Of a DNA stretch of 64,000 bases, positions 26,106 through 35,009 are shown piece by piece. Numbering within the stretch: the stretch's first letter is position 1; every line of letters starts with the position of its first letter. Source of the stretch: JAJDXW01 sp965223775. Lineage in GTDB: Bacteria > Pseudomonadota > Gammaproteobacteria > HK1. A program made the translations under genes and the position numbers. The stretch is from contig OZ245021.1 of NCBI GenBank assembly GCA_965223775.1, positions 4,340,001 through 4,404,000 on the forward strand, read 5' to 3'. The notes beneath the pieces are model-generated. The model saw only the letters and a list, made by a program, of their open reading frames with translations, made no database searches and was not told the origin of the DNA.

Positions 26106-26379
26106 CGCCGGATTCCACATGCGCCGCCGCTGCGCGATCCTCGATCAGCTCTTCCGATACGAGCTTCGTTCCAGTCGGCGCCATCCCGGCAAGCCGTGTC
26201 TGCGCCTGCCTGAGCGCCTGCATTTTCGTGGTGAGCGTGACCTCGTCGCCCTGGACATGGAAGAAGAGCTCCGCCCGCGTACCCTCCACACCCAGTAGCT
26301 TGCGCAGGCGTGCCGGAACGACCACCCGGCCGTTCTCCGTCATCATCGCTCTGTAGCATTGAGCATGCTGTTGTTCCAT
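26086..26379 (-). CDS. AbrB/MazE-type antitoxin
   Basis: A 97-residue protein with a swapped-hairpin AbrB domain: RAMMTENGRVVVPARLRKLLGV followed by AELFFHVQGDEVTLTTKMQAL, and a charged C-terminal tail that would wrap the toxin. It is the antitoxin partner of the truncated PIN gene. The ATG at 26379 (MEQQHAQCYRA) was chosen because upstream sequence is AT-rich and unlike coding sequence. With the toxin broken it may survive as a solitary regulator. Such antitoxins normally repress their own promoter, which should lie in 26380-26678. That 299-bp gap holds no other recognisable gene. Confidence 0.75.
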   Translation of the reverse strand: MEQQHAQCYRAMMTENGRVVVPARLRKLLGVEGTRAELFFHVQGDEVTLTTKMQALRQAQTRLAGMAPTGTKLVSEELIEDRAAAAHVESGDAQDRS

Positions 26380-26678
26380 TGTTTGAAATTCTGACACTAT
26401 CCGTGAAATTGTCACTTGACATGTTGTTCCCATTCTTCGTCGGTATCCTCCTGCATGCCTTATGGTGTTCGCGCCACGGTCGACGAGTGACGCCACAGCG
26501 GCCAGACACCATCCGTGGACGCTCGGCTTGCTCGATCGCCGGCTGATTTCCTTCTTGTGCGGGTCTGCGTGCGGGAGCAGGCAGGTCGCTTGAGATGGGC
26601 TTGCGATTCGCCCATGATGCGGTGCGGGGTCGGCCTGTTCGACCATTTCGGACACCGCAATCACAGGGCGGAGAGATC

Positions 26679-27635
26679 ATGGATTCACTGCCGGTGCTGA
26701 TAGGCAAGCGCCTGCTTTTCGGCATCGTCACCCTCATCGCCATCTCGCTCATGATCGCAGTCGGGGTAGAGCTGCTGCCCGGAGATCTCGCCGAGGCCAT
26801 TCTCGGTCAGTCCGCGACGCCGGAGACGGTAGCCGCGTTCCGCCGGGAGCTGGGTCTCGACCTGCCCTGGTACACGCGTTACGTCACTTGGCTCGGGAAC
26901 TTCATGACCGGCGACATGGGCACCTCGCTCGCCAACAAGCGCGAAATATCGGAGCTCGTCGATACCCGGCTCGCCAACACCCTCTTTCTCGCGCTGAGCG
27001 CCGCGGTGATTGCGGTGCCGCTCGCGGTCTTTCTCGGCATGATGGCCGCCCTGTACCGCGAGACCCTGTTCGACAAGATGATCTCGATGACGACGCTCTC
27101 CACCATTTCCTTTCCGGAGTTCTTCGTCGCCTACATCCTGATCGTTCTCCTCTCGGTACAGTGGAGCGTATTCCCGAGCATCTCCAACATCTCCCCCGAC
27201 ATGGCGCTCGGCGACAAGCTCCATGCGATGGCGCTGCCGGTACTCACTCTCATCCTGGTGGTGGTGGCGCACATGATGCGCATGACCCGCGCCGCCATCA
27301 TCAATCTGATGATGAGCCCCTACATCGAGATGGCGGGCCTCAAGGGCATCAAGCGCAGACGCATCATCGTGCATCACGCTTTCCCCAACGCGCTGTCACC
27401 GGTCATCAACGTGATCGTCCTCAACCTTGCCTACCTGGTGGTCGGCGTGGTGGTGGTCGAGGTGGTGTTCGTCTATCCCGGCCTCGGCCAGCTCCTCGTC
27501 GACTCGGTGTCGAAGCGGGATCTGCCGGTGATACAGGCGAGCGGTCTCATCTTCGCCGGGACCTACGTGCTGCTCAACCTTGCTGCGGACGTACTGTCGC
27601 TTCTCGCCAACCCACGCCTGCGCCATCCGAAGTAA
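26679..27635 (+). CDS. peptide ABC transporter permease, DppB/OppB-like
   Basis: A 318-residue inner-membrane permease with six predicted helices. The first (LLFGIVTLIAISLMIAVGVE) is followed by the typical periplasmic domain (RRELGLDLPWYTRYVTWLGN). The EAA cytoplasmic loop that docks the ATPase reads MAGLKGIKRRRIIVHHAFPN. The GGAGAG before ATG 26679 decides the start over the earlier in-frame ATG at 26595. It is first in a four-gene set with DppC-like permease, fused ATPase and binding protein. The transported substrate, peptide or other solute, is unknown. Confidence 0.9.
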   Translation: MDSLPVLIGKRLLFGIVTLIAISLMIAVGVELLPGDLAEAILGQSATPETVAAFRRELGLDLPWYTRYVTWLGNFMTGDMGTSLANKREISELVDTRLANTLFLALSAAVIAVPLAVFLGMMAALYRETLFDKMISMTTLSTISFPEFFVAYILIVLLSVQWSVFPSISNISPDMALGDKLHAMALPVLTLILVVVAHMMRMTRAAIINLMMSPYIEMAGLKGIKRRRIIVHHAFPNALSPVINVIVLNLAYLVVGVVVVEVVFVYPGLGQLLVDSVSKRDLPVIQASGLIFAGTYVLLNLAADVLSLLANPRLRHPK

Positions 27636-27647
27636 GGCAGACCGATC

Positions 27648-28556
27648 ATGCTCGTGAACGTACTCAAGGCGCTGGCGTACTCTCCCTGGAGCGCGAAGCT
27701 CGGCTTGGCGATCATCATCGTCAACGTCACCTTGATGCTCTTCGCTCCGCTGCTCACTCCCTTCCGGGAGACGGAGGTGGTCGGCGACGTCTGGGAGGTC
27801 GGCTTCTGGGCGGCCGATTGCACCCCGGAAGGGATCTCCGCCTACCAGTGCTGGGAGGAGATCAACCGGAGCCGCGAGCACAAGGTGCCGCTCGGCACCG
27901 ATCACATCGGGCGGGATCTCTACACGCGCCTCCTCTACGGGGCGCGCAACACCATCTCCATCGCCCTGGTGACGACCACCCTCTCCTTTGCCCTCGGTAT
28001 CTCCTGCGGCTTCCTTGCCGCCACCCAGCGCGGATGGGTCGACCAGACGCTCAGCCGCTTCGTGGACGTGCTCATGGCCTTCCCCACCCTGATCTTCGCG
28101 CTCATGATCCTCTCGGTAGTCGGCACCTCGGTGACGGCGCTGATCGTGGTCATCGCCATTCTCGACGCCACCCGCGTCTACCGCCTGTCGCGGGCGGTCG
28201 CCATGGACGTGGAGGTGATGGAGTACGTCGAAGTCGCGAGGCTGCGGGGCGAGAAGCTGTGGTGGCTGATGCGGCGCGAGATCCTGCCGAACACCCTGCC
28301 GCCTCTGGTGGCCGAGTTCGGCCTGCGCTTCTGCTTCGTGTTCCTGTTCCTGAGCGCGCTCAGCTTCCTGGGCCTCGGCCTGCAGCCGCCGGCCGCGGAC
28401 TGGGGCAGCATGGTGAAGGAGAACGCGGGCGCGATCATCTTCGGCATCTACACTCCGCTGGTACCGGCCGCCGCCATCGCCGTTCTCACCATCGGCGTCA
28501 ACTTGGTGGTGGACTGGTTTCTGCGCAAGGCGGCGGGGCTGCGCGACGAATACTGA
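27648..28556 (+). CDS. peptide ABC transporter permease, DppC/OppC-like
   Basis: A 302-residue second permease beginning 12 bp after the first. The N-terminal helix (AIIIVNVTLMLFAPLL) is followed by a periplasmic stretch ending VPLGTDHIGRDLYTRLLYGAR, the family's LGTDxxGRDxxSR motif. The EAA loop reads EVARLRGEKLWWLMRREILPN and FLSALSFLGLGLQPPAADWG is characteristic. It pairs with the DppB-like protein to form the channel. Two cysteines in the periplasmic stretch (WAADCTPEGISAYQCWEE) could form a disulphide; this is an inference. Confidence 0.9.
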   Translation: MLVNVLKALAYSPWSAKLGLAIIIVNVTLMLFAPLLTPFRETEVVGDVWEVGFWAADCTPEGISAYQCWEEINRSREHKVPLGTDHIGRDLYTRLLYGARNTISIALVTTTLSFALGISCGFLAATQRGWVDQTLSRFVDVLMAFPTLIFALMILSVVGTSVTALIVVIAILDATRVYRLSRAVAMDVEVMEYVEVARLRGEKLWWLMRREILPNTLPPLVAEFGLRFCFVFLFLSALSFLGLGLQPPAADWGSMVKENAGAIIFGIYTPLVPAAAIAVLTIGVNLVVDWFLRKAAGLRDEY

Positions 28557-28597
28557 AACCTGCGCCGCAAGCCCGGAAACGCAACCAGGAAGGACGT

Positions 28598-30250
28598 ATG
28601 TCTCGACTACTCACGATGGAGGGCCTGCGGGTCGAGGGGTTCCAGGAAGAACGCTGGCAGGAAATCGTCAAGGGGGTGGACATCGAGCTGGACCGCGGGC
28701 AGGTGCTCGGGCTGATCGGGGAGTCCGGCGCCGGCAAGTCGACCATCGGCATCGCGAGCATGGGCTTTTGCCGTCCGGGTTGCCGTATCACCGGCGGCAG
28801 CATCACCTTCGACGGCATCGAGCTCACGTCGGCCGGTGACGAACGCTTGCGCCGGCTGCGCGGGGTGCGCATCTCCTACGTGGCGCAGAGCGCTGCCGCA
28901 TCCTTCAACCCCGCCCACCGGCTCATCGCACAGTACGCCGAGGCGCCGGCGCAGCACGGGGTGATGGCGGTCTCCCAGGCGGAAACGGAAGGCAAGCAGA
29001 TCTACAGGAAGCTCGATCTCCCGGATCCCGAGAACATCGGCAATCGCTATCCCCATCAGGTCTCCGGCGGGCAGCTCCAGCGCGCGATGGTGGCGATGGC
29101 CATGGCGTGCAAGCCGGATCTGATCGTCTTCGACGAGCCGACCACCGCGCTGGACGTGACCACCCAGATCGAGGTGCTCGCCGCGATCAAGGATGCGATC
29201 CGGGAGCTGAACACCGCCGCCATTTACATCAGCCACGATCTGGCCGTAGTCGCGCAGGTCTCGGACCGCATCATGGTGCTGCGCTACGGAGAGACGGTCG
29301 AAGTCGGCAAGACGAGGGAGATGATCGCGGCGCCGCGGGAAGAGTACACCCGGGACTTGCTGTCGGTCCGCAAGGTGCGAGAGGAGAAGGTGCATCATCC
29401 CGAGGAGGGAGAGATCCTGCTCCAGGTCAAGGACATCAGCGCGAGCTACGGCGGCTCCGGTGGCGTGTCGGTGCTCGAAGACATCACGCTCGCCCTCACC
29501 CGTTGCAACACCACCGCGGTAGTAGGCGAGTCGGGGAGCGGCAAGAGCACCCTGGCGCGTGTCATCACCGGGCTCCTGCCCCCGACCAGGGGTTCCGTCA
29601 TGTTCGAGGGCCAAGCGCTGCCGCCGCATTCCAAGCACCGCAACAAGGAGATGCTGCGCCGCCTGCAGATGATCTATCAGATGCCGGACGTGGCCCTGAA
29701 CCCGCGCCAGAAGGTGCACGAGGTGCTCGGCCGGCCCTTGTCCTTCTACTTCGGCATGGAGGGCAAGGAGCGACGCGACCGGGTGGTGGAGCTCCTCGAT
29801 CAGATCGAACTGAGTGAAAGGTACATGGATCGCTTCCCCTCCGAGCTGTCGGGAGGCGAGAAGCAGCGCGTGTGCATCGCCCGCGCGCTGGCCGCGAAGC
29901 CGGACATGATCATCTGCGACGAGGTGACCTCGGCGCTCGACCAGCTCGTGGCGGACGGCATCCTCCGCCTGCTCCAGCACCTGCAGAATGAGCTCAAGGT
30001 TTCCTATCTCTTCATCACCCACGACCTGGCGACGGTGAAAGCGATCTCCGACGAGATCGTGGTGATGCTCAATGGCCGCGTGGTGGAGCACGGGCCACGC
30101 GACGAGATCCTGTCGCCCCCCCACCACGAGTACACCCAGCTCCTGCTCGCGTCGGTGCCGGAGATGGACCCCGACTGGCTCGACGACCTGCTCCGCACCC
30201 GTGCCGGCGCCCGCCTGCGCGAGGGCCCGCTCAGCGAACAGCTCACCTGA
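28598..30250 (+). CDS. fused DppD-DppF type ABC ATPase
   Basis: A 550-residue protein with two complete nucleotide-binding domains in tandem, replacing the separate DppD and DppF. Domain one has Walker A GLIGESGAGKST (about residue 40), signature VSGGQLQRAMVA and Walker B DLIVFDEPTTALD. Domain two has GESGSGKST (about 312), LSGGEKQRVCIARAL and DMIICDEVTSALD, with Val in place of the usual Pro after Glu. Switch histidines occur as YISHDLAVV and FITHDLATV. AGGAAGGACGT precedes the ATG. It powers import through the two permeases just upstream. Fused forms are common among YejF/GsiA-like systems. Confidence 0.92.
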   Translation: MSRLLTMEGLRVEGFQEERWQEIVKGVDIELDRGQVLGLIGESGAGKSTIGIASMGFCRPGCRITGGSITFDGIELTSAGDERLRRLRGVRISYVAQSAAASFNPAHRLIAQYAEAPAQHGVMAVSQAETEGKQIYRKLDLPDPENIGNRYPHQVSGGQLQRAMVAMAMACKPDLIVFDEPTTALDVTTQIEVLAAIKDAIRELNTAAIYISHDLAVVAQVSDRIMVLRYGETVEVGKTREMIAAPREEYTRDLLSVRKVREEKVHHPEEGEILLQVKDISASYGGSGGVSVLEDITLALTRCNTTAVVGESGSGKSTLARVITGLLPPTRGSVMFEGQALPPHSKHRNKEMLRRLQMIYQMPDVALNPRQKVHEVLGRPLSFYFGMEGKERRDRVVELLDQIELSERYMDRFPSELSGGEKQRVCIARALAAKPDMIICDEVTSALDQLVADGILRLLQHLQNELKVSYLFITHDLATVKAISDEIVVMLNGRVVEHGPRDEILSPPHHEYTQLLLASVPEMDPDWLDDLLRTRAGARLREGPLSEQLT

Positions 30251-30579
30251 GCCATCGAGGCTCCGCCTCGGCGGCGAGGCATGGGGCGCTCTTGCCGGCG
30301 CGGGCGCCCCCGCATTGAACGGGTGGCGGGCAAGCGACACAAGCGCCAACCTGCCCGAACGTGGCTCACGGCGCCGGCCACGGCGGGCGCTACCGGGAAG
30401 CCGGCATCCCGTATGGCCATCGTCGGGGCGGAACACGGCACGGTCAATCCTATCGTCAAGGTTCGCTCGCGCCTCGAAGAGACTTGAGTTCATTGGACAA
30501 GCGTTCCGGGCGGCAGGCGCGTAGACTTCAGCATCATCGGTCGCAAACTGATCGGTATCGAAACCCCGGGGGAAACATC
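30251..30579. other. intergenic region between the ATPase and binding-protein genes
   Basis: About 330 bp with no recognisable gene. A GC-rich inverted segment near 30254-30275 could form a weak terminator after the ATPase gene. The region just before the ATG (GGGGGAAACATC) carries the ribosome binding site for the binding protein. The gap suggests the highly expressed binding protein has its own promoter, but no clear -35/-10 pair was seen. Confidence 0.4.
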
Positions 30580-32163
30580 ATGAACAAGACAAGACATTTG
30601 AAGCGCCAATTGGCCGGCGGCACCCTGAGTCGCCGCGAATTCATCGAGAGGGCGGCGGCTCTGGGCGTTGCCGCCACCACGGCAAGCTCCCTGTGGAGTG
30701 GGGCGGCGCACGCGGCCCAACAGGGGGGCCGGCTTCGGGTGGGCATGGCCCACGGCTCGACCACCGACTCGCTCGACCCGGCCACGTTCGAGAACGGCTA
30801 CATGAGCACCCTGAATTACACCGTCAATAACCATCTGGCCGAGATTGGCACATCCGGCAAGCTGGAGCCGGAACTGGCCGAGAGCTGGGAAGCCTCGCCC
30901 GATGCCAGGGAATGGACGTTCAAGATTCGCAAGGGCGTCGAATTCCACAACGGAAAGACACTGGATGCCGATGACGTGGTCGCCTCGGTCAATCACCATC
31001 GACACGAGGATTCCAAATCCGCGGCCAAGGCCCTGCTGAAGTCCATGGTGGACATCAAGGCCCAAGGCAAGGATACCGTCGAGGTGACGCTGGACGGCGG
31101 CAATGCCGGCTTCCCCTACATCATCAGCGACTACCACGTCGCCATCCTGCCCAGCAAGGACGGCAAGATCGACCCGCTCGGCGGTGTCGGCTGCGGCGGC
31201 TACAGCGTTCAGGCATTCGAGCCGGGCGTACGCTTCCTGGGCAAGAAGCACCCCAACTACTGGAAATCCGGGCACGCACATTTCGACGAGGTGGAGCTCC
31301 TGTCAATCGTCGACGTTTCGACCCGCACCAATGCCCTGAAGACGGGCGAAGTCGATGTGATCGACCGTTGCGATCTCAAGACCGTGCAGCTCCTCGCGCG
31401 CACGCCCGGCATCAAGGTCGAAGAGACGACGGGCACCGCGCACTATACGATTCCGATGCGTACCGACATGTCGCCCTTCGACAACAACCACGTCCGCATG
31501 GCTCTGAAGCTGGGCCTGGACCGGGAAGCCTTGTTGAAGACGGTGCTGCGCGGCCACGGTGCGGTCGGCAACGACCATCCCATCAGTCCGGCCAATCAGT
31601 TCCATGCCAGCGAGCTCCCACAACGCACGTACGATCCCGACAGGGCGAGATGGCACGTGAAACAGGCGGGCCTGAGCAGTCTGTCGGTGGACCTGAGCGC
31701 GGCGGACGCGGCGTTCGCGGGCGCGGTCGATGCCGCCGTACTCTACAAGGAACACGCCGTCGCGGCCGGAATAGAGATCAACGTCATTCGTGAACCGAAC
31801 GATGGATACTGGTCCGCGGTGTGGATGAAGAAGGGCTGGTGCATGTGTTACTGGGGCGGCCGGCCCACCGAGGACTGGATGTTCTCGACCGCGTACTCCG
31901 ACAGCGCGGCCTGGAACGATACCTTCTGGAAGCACGACCGCTTCAACCAACTCCTGATCCGGTCCCGGGCCGAGTTGAACGACGAACTGCGGCGTGAGAT
32001 GTACGTGGAGATGCAGAGCATCGTGCGTGACGAGGGAGGCGTAGTGGTGCCCTTGTTCAACAACTACGTGTTCGCGACCTCGGACAAGATTCGGCACGGC
32101 AAGATGCAGGGCAATTGGGATCTCGACGGGCAGAAGCTCGCCGAGCGGTGGTGGTTCGCCTGA
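30580..32163 (+). CDS. ABC transporter solute-binding protein, family 5 (Tat-exported)
   Basis: A 527-residue periplasmic binding protein of the DppA/OppA family. The N-terminus has a twin-arginine signal: LSRREFIERAAALGVAAT followed by an Ala-rich core and AHAAQQ as the likely cleavage site. The mature part shows LEPELAESWEASPDAREWTFKIRKGVEFHNGK, the family signature, and DGYWSAVWMKKGWCMCYWGGRP near the hinge. It delivers the solute to the permeases encoded just upstream. It is clearly related to the protein at 62099-63598, which shares the DGYWS-VW and AWN-T-W segments but has a Sec signal. A strong terminator follows. Confidence 0.9.
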   Translation: MNKTRHLKRQLAGGTLSRREFIERAAALGVAATTASSLWSGAAHAAQQGGRLRVGMAHGSTTDSLDPATFENGYMSTLNYTVNNHLAEIGTSGKLEPELAESWEASPDAREWTFKIRKGVEFHNGKTLDADDVVASVNHHRHEDSKSAAKALLKSMVDIKAQGKDTVEVTLDGGNAGFPYIISDYHVAILPSKDGKIDPLGGVGCGGYSVQAFEPGVRFLGKKHPNYWKSGHAHFDEVELLSIVDVSTRTNALKTGEVDVIDRCDLKTVQLLARTPGIKVEETTGTAHYTIPMRTDMSPFDNNHVRMALKLGLDREALLKTVLRGHGAVGNDHPISPANQFHASELPQRTYDPDRARWHVKQAGLSSLSVDLSAADAAFAGAVDAAVLYKEHAVAAGIEINVIREPNDGYWSAVWMKKGWCMCYWGGRPTEDWMFSTAYSDSAAWNDTFWKHDRFNQLLIRSRAELNDELRREMYVEMQSIVRDEGGVVVPLFNNYVFATSDKIRHGKMQGNWDLDGQKLAERWWFA

Positions 32164-32206
32164 TTCATCGAGCGTCCAGGCGCCGAGAGCGGACAACCAC
32201 ATGGCA

Positions 32207-33166
32207 TCATTGAAGACCCGGCTTGCGCCGGGTCTTCTTTCCTTCATCCCGACTTTCTCCGGCCCCTCCGCCGGCTGAGGCAGATGACATGTCCGCTTGC
32301 AACGACAAGCTGAACCAGTACGGTTGATGGTCCGAACCGGCCGCGTCACCGTCGATCCGGGCGTGGCTCACGTGTCTCGCGAGGCCGGCGCTGACAAAGG
32401 CGTAGTCGAGACGAAGCCCACGCTTCGAGTCGTCGATCGCGTCGTACCACGTGACGCCGCCGTCCCGTTCATGGCCCGCCTGTGTCCAGGTATCGACCGG
32501 ATGGTGGGCGACGATGCGGCAACCGTGGTAGTAGTCGGGCTCGCCCACGATGCGCTCGTACTCGCGCGAGTTCGGGGTGAGATTGCAATCACCCATGAGC
32601 ACGAATTCCTCGCTCATGGGCGTCTCTTCCGTGCCCTCCCGCCAAGGAGGTCCCGTGCACGCGCCCCCCTCCCGGGGAATGTCGAAGAGCCGCGCCAGCA
32701 GAAAGTCGATCTGTGCCATGCGTTCGTCGCTGGCCCGACTGTTGAGGTGTACACAGTAAATGCGCAGTGGCCCCGAGGGCAGGGCGACGATCCCCTCCAG
32801 GACACCGCACTGCTGATTGTGGGTATCGAAGGTGCGAAATCGGGGCAGGAGAAACAGCCTTGAGGACCGAATGGGGTAGCGGCTGAGGATCATGTTTCCG
32901 AATTGCAAGCGCCGATTGGCAGGTCGCCCCGACGCATCCCGGATACCGGCGTCGATATCGACCGGTGGACCGTAAGTCCAGAAGTAATCGGGCAGGAGGT
33001 CGCCCAAACGCCCGGGCTGATCGTCATCCGGCACCCCGGGCATGTTTCGAGTCACCTCCTGAAGACAGATGAGGTCGGCGCCTTCCACCGCCGATGCGAT
33101 GCGTGCGAGGTCGTGGCGATCATCCTTACCTCGGGCGGACTGGATGTTGTAGCTTACAAAGTGCAT
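32207..33166 (-). CDS. endonuclease/exonuclease/phosphatase family protein
   Basis: A 319-residue EEP-fold hydrolase. MHFVSYNIQSARG supplies the metal-binding Asn, ADLICLQEVTRN the Glu, CVHLNSRASDERMAQIDFLL the His, FVLMGDCNLTPNS the Asp-x-Asn pair, and AGSDHQPYWF the C-terminal Asp-His. All are characteristic of Mg2+-dependent phosphodiesterases acting on DNA, phospholipid or small phosphoesters. No signal peptide is apparent. The ATG at 33166 starts directly at the first strand and has GGAAG upstream. The frame remains open to 33223. Its last codons contain the terminator of the convergent binding-protein gene. A related fragment lies at 63735-64000. Confidence 0.9.
   Translation of the reverse strand: MHFVSYNIQSARGKDDRHDLARIASAVEGADLICLQEVTRNMPGVPDDDQPGRLGDLLPDYFWTYGPPVDIDAGIRDASGRPANRRLQFGNMILSRYPIRSSRLFLLPRFRTFDTHNQQCGVLEGIVALPSGPLRIYCVHLNSRASDERMAQIDFLLARLFDIPREGGACTGPPWREGTEETPMSEEFVLMGDCNLTPNSREYERIVGEPDYYHGCRIVAHHPVDTWTQAGHERDGGVTWYDAIDDSKRGLRLDYAFVSAGLARHVSHARIDGDAAGSDHQPYWFSLSLQADMSSASAGGGAGESRDEGKKTRRKPGLQ
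32212..32237 (+). terminator. rho-independent terminator of the peptide ABC operon
   Basis: GAAGACCCGGC and GCCGGGTCTTC form a perfect 11-bp GC-rich stem with a TTGC loop, followed by TTTCCTT. It lies 50 bp after the binding-protein stop. It also falls within the last codons of the convergent EEP gene, so it serves coding and termination at once. Confidence 0.8.
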
Positions 33167-33377
33167 GAGCGTCTTCCGTCTTGCTTTGCGAGCATCAACG
33201 TGCTTCGGTGACGGCTTCGACATATCCGCTTTCGATCCATCGAGCGGTCAGCGCACCCGGATCTCCGACCGCGATCCTTTCCCGAAGCGTACATCGACGG
33301 GGTTGCCTTTCCCGTCTTTCCTCCGCGGAAATCCATTGCACGCGGCGTCACGATGGTGCGCCCTCGTTCAGCATCCA

Positions 33378-33959
33378 CTCATAAGCCGTCTCTGCGACCG
33401 GCTCAAGGCCCAGGGCATCGCCATCGCCCGGGATACGGTGCATCAGATGCTCGGCTTCCTGGACGACTGCTTCCTGGTGCGGGTAGTGTCGATGGAGTCG
33501 AGCTCCGAGCGCCAGCGCATGGTCAACCCGCGCAAGGCACATCCCGTCGATCCGGGACTCATTCCGGTGTTCGACACCACCGGCCGCGCGAATCTCGGCC
33601 ACGCTCTGGAGACAGCGGTGCTCGTCGAGCTGGAGAGACGACGGCTCGACGTGACGTACGTTCGCACGCCCCAGGGCCACGAAGTGGACTTTCTCGCCCG
33701 CGGCCCGGAACGCCGCCCGGAGTTCATTCAGGTGTGCGCCGACCTTTCGGATGCGGCTGTCGTCGACCGCGAGCTGCGCGCCCTGGAGGCGGCGGGAGAG
33801 CGGTTCCCCGACGCAGGCAAGCGGCTGCTGACGCTCGATCGGGACAACCTTCCGGGGACCTTGCCGGACGGGGTGCGGAACCTGTCAACGACATTGAGAC
33901 AGCGGCGTTCGGAATTTACTGAGCAGGCCGGGTTGTCGCAGCCGCGGCCGGCGGGTTGA
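33378..33959 (+). pseudogene. DUF4143-type ATPase, C-terminal fragment
   Basis: Similarity to AAA_14/DUF4143 ATPases begins at LISRLCDRLKAQGIAIARDT, the winged-helix part. It continues through FLDDCFLVRVVSM, MVNPRKAHPVDPGLIPVF, ALETAVLVELERRRLDVTYV and GHEVDFLARGPE with the EVDF nuclease-like motif. The N-terminal ATPase half, including Walker A, is absent: upstream DNA to 33167 shows no match in any frame. The natural C-terminus (usually ending in a Trp-rich helix) is replaced after LPDGV by unrelated sequence. It is a relic of a protein like that at 11798-12961. Confidence 0.7.
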
Positions 33960-33969
33960 TCCAGAACTC

Positions 33970-34887
33970 CTAGCGGTCGCCGCCGATCTCCGCGTAGAAC
34001 GCCTCGAGCGCGGCCAGCACCTCGACGGGGCGTTCCTCGGGGAGGAAATGCCCGCAGTCGAGGCCGTGTCCGCGCACGTCCTCCGCCCGTTCGCGCCAAG
34101 TCGCGAGAATGTCGAGCTTGCCCCCGGTCTGCCATCCCGGGCGCCGCGCCATGTTCGTGGCCCAGAGCACGAGCACCGGGCACGCGAGCCTGCGCCCGCG
34201 GTCGGCGTCGTCGTGCTCGAGGTCGAGCTCGATGGCGCGGTAGTCGGCGCAGGTCGCGGCGACCGCCTCCTCGTTGCAGAAGCATCGCTCGTACTCCGCG
34301 TATGCCTCTTCGGTGAGCGCGCCAGGAGTCGCGCACCAGCAGTCCATGAGAAAGTCGAAGTACTCCTTGACGCTTCTTCCGATGAGCGTTTCCGGGATCG
34401 GGTACGGCTGGCGCATGAGGTTCCAGTGGAACCACGCGAACGCGAGCGAGGCGTCCATGCCTTCGAACGCCGCCTGGGAGGACACCACGTCGAGCGAGAC
34501 GAAGCTAGCGACCCGCCCGGGGTGATCGAGCGCCATTCGGTGCCCCACCCGGGCCCCGCGGTCGTGGCCGACGACATGCCAGCGCCCGTGCCCGAGGGTG
34601 TCCATCACCGCGACGAGGTCGTTCGCGGTGGTGCGCTTGCAGTACATGGAATGGTCACCGGGCCCGGGCTTCGGTTTGTCGCTGTCTCCGTAGCCGCGAA
34701 GATCGGGCGCGACGACGGGGCGGGCGCGGGCGAGGTCGTGCGCGACCTTGTGCCACATGACGTGGGTCTGCGGATAGCCGTGGAGGAGGAGAACCGCGGG
34801 ACCCGCCCCGCCCCCGGTCCCGCCATGGACCACGTTGAGCCCGATACCGTTCGCCTCGATGCGCTCGCTCATGAATCCTTCGAACAC
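33970..34887 (-). CDS. alpha/beta hydrolase, fluoroacetate dehalogenase/epoxide hydrolase-like
   Basis: A 305-residue alpha/beta hydrolase. The oxyanion motif HGYPQTHVMWH and VAPDLRGYGDSDKP precede the nucleophile elbow GHDRGARVGHRMAL, with Asp109 rather than Ser. Arg110 and Arg113 occupy positions equivalent to the carboxylate-binding arginines of fluoroacetate dehalogenase. FAWFHWNLMRQPYPIPETLIG has a His-Trp pair resembling the halide pocket. The catalytic His is in GLDCGHFLPEERP. These features fit hydrolytic dehalogenation of haloacetates, though epoxide hydrolases share the Asp. The GTG at 34887 is used because GGAGGAG lies 8 nt before it; an ATG five codons in is the alternative. Confidence 0.85.
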   Translation of the reverse strand: MFEGFMSERIEANGIGLNVVHGGTGGGAGPAVLLLHGYPQTHVMWHKVAHDLARARPVVAPDLRGYGDSDKPKPGPGDHSMYCKRTTANDLVAVMDTLGHGRWHVVGHDRGARVGHRMALDHPGRVASFVSLDVVSSQAAFEGMDASLAFAWFHWNLMRQPYPIPETLIGRSVKEYFDFLMDCWCATPGALTEEAYAEYERCFCNEEAVAATCADYRAIELDLEHDDADRGRRLACPVLVLWATNMARRPGWQTGGKLDILATWRERAEDVRGHGLDCGHFLPEERPVEVLAALEAFYAEIGGDR

Positions 34888-35009
34888 CCGTCAATCTCCT
34901 CCGATAACGTCCTGCCGCGAGCCGCGAGTGTGCACTACCCTGCGTTCCCGCCACCTGCGTCGATTGTGCCGCAGCGAACATGGCACGCGGTACGGCGACT
35001 CCTGCACTC

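Noticed and set aside
26888..30250. A single very long open frame across two permeases and the ATPase of the importer
   Set aside because: Only the part from 28598 is a recognisable protein; the rest is the off-frame reading of two clear permease genes in high-GC DNA.
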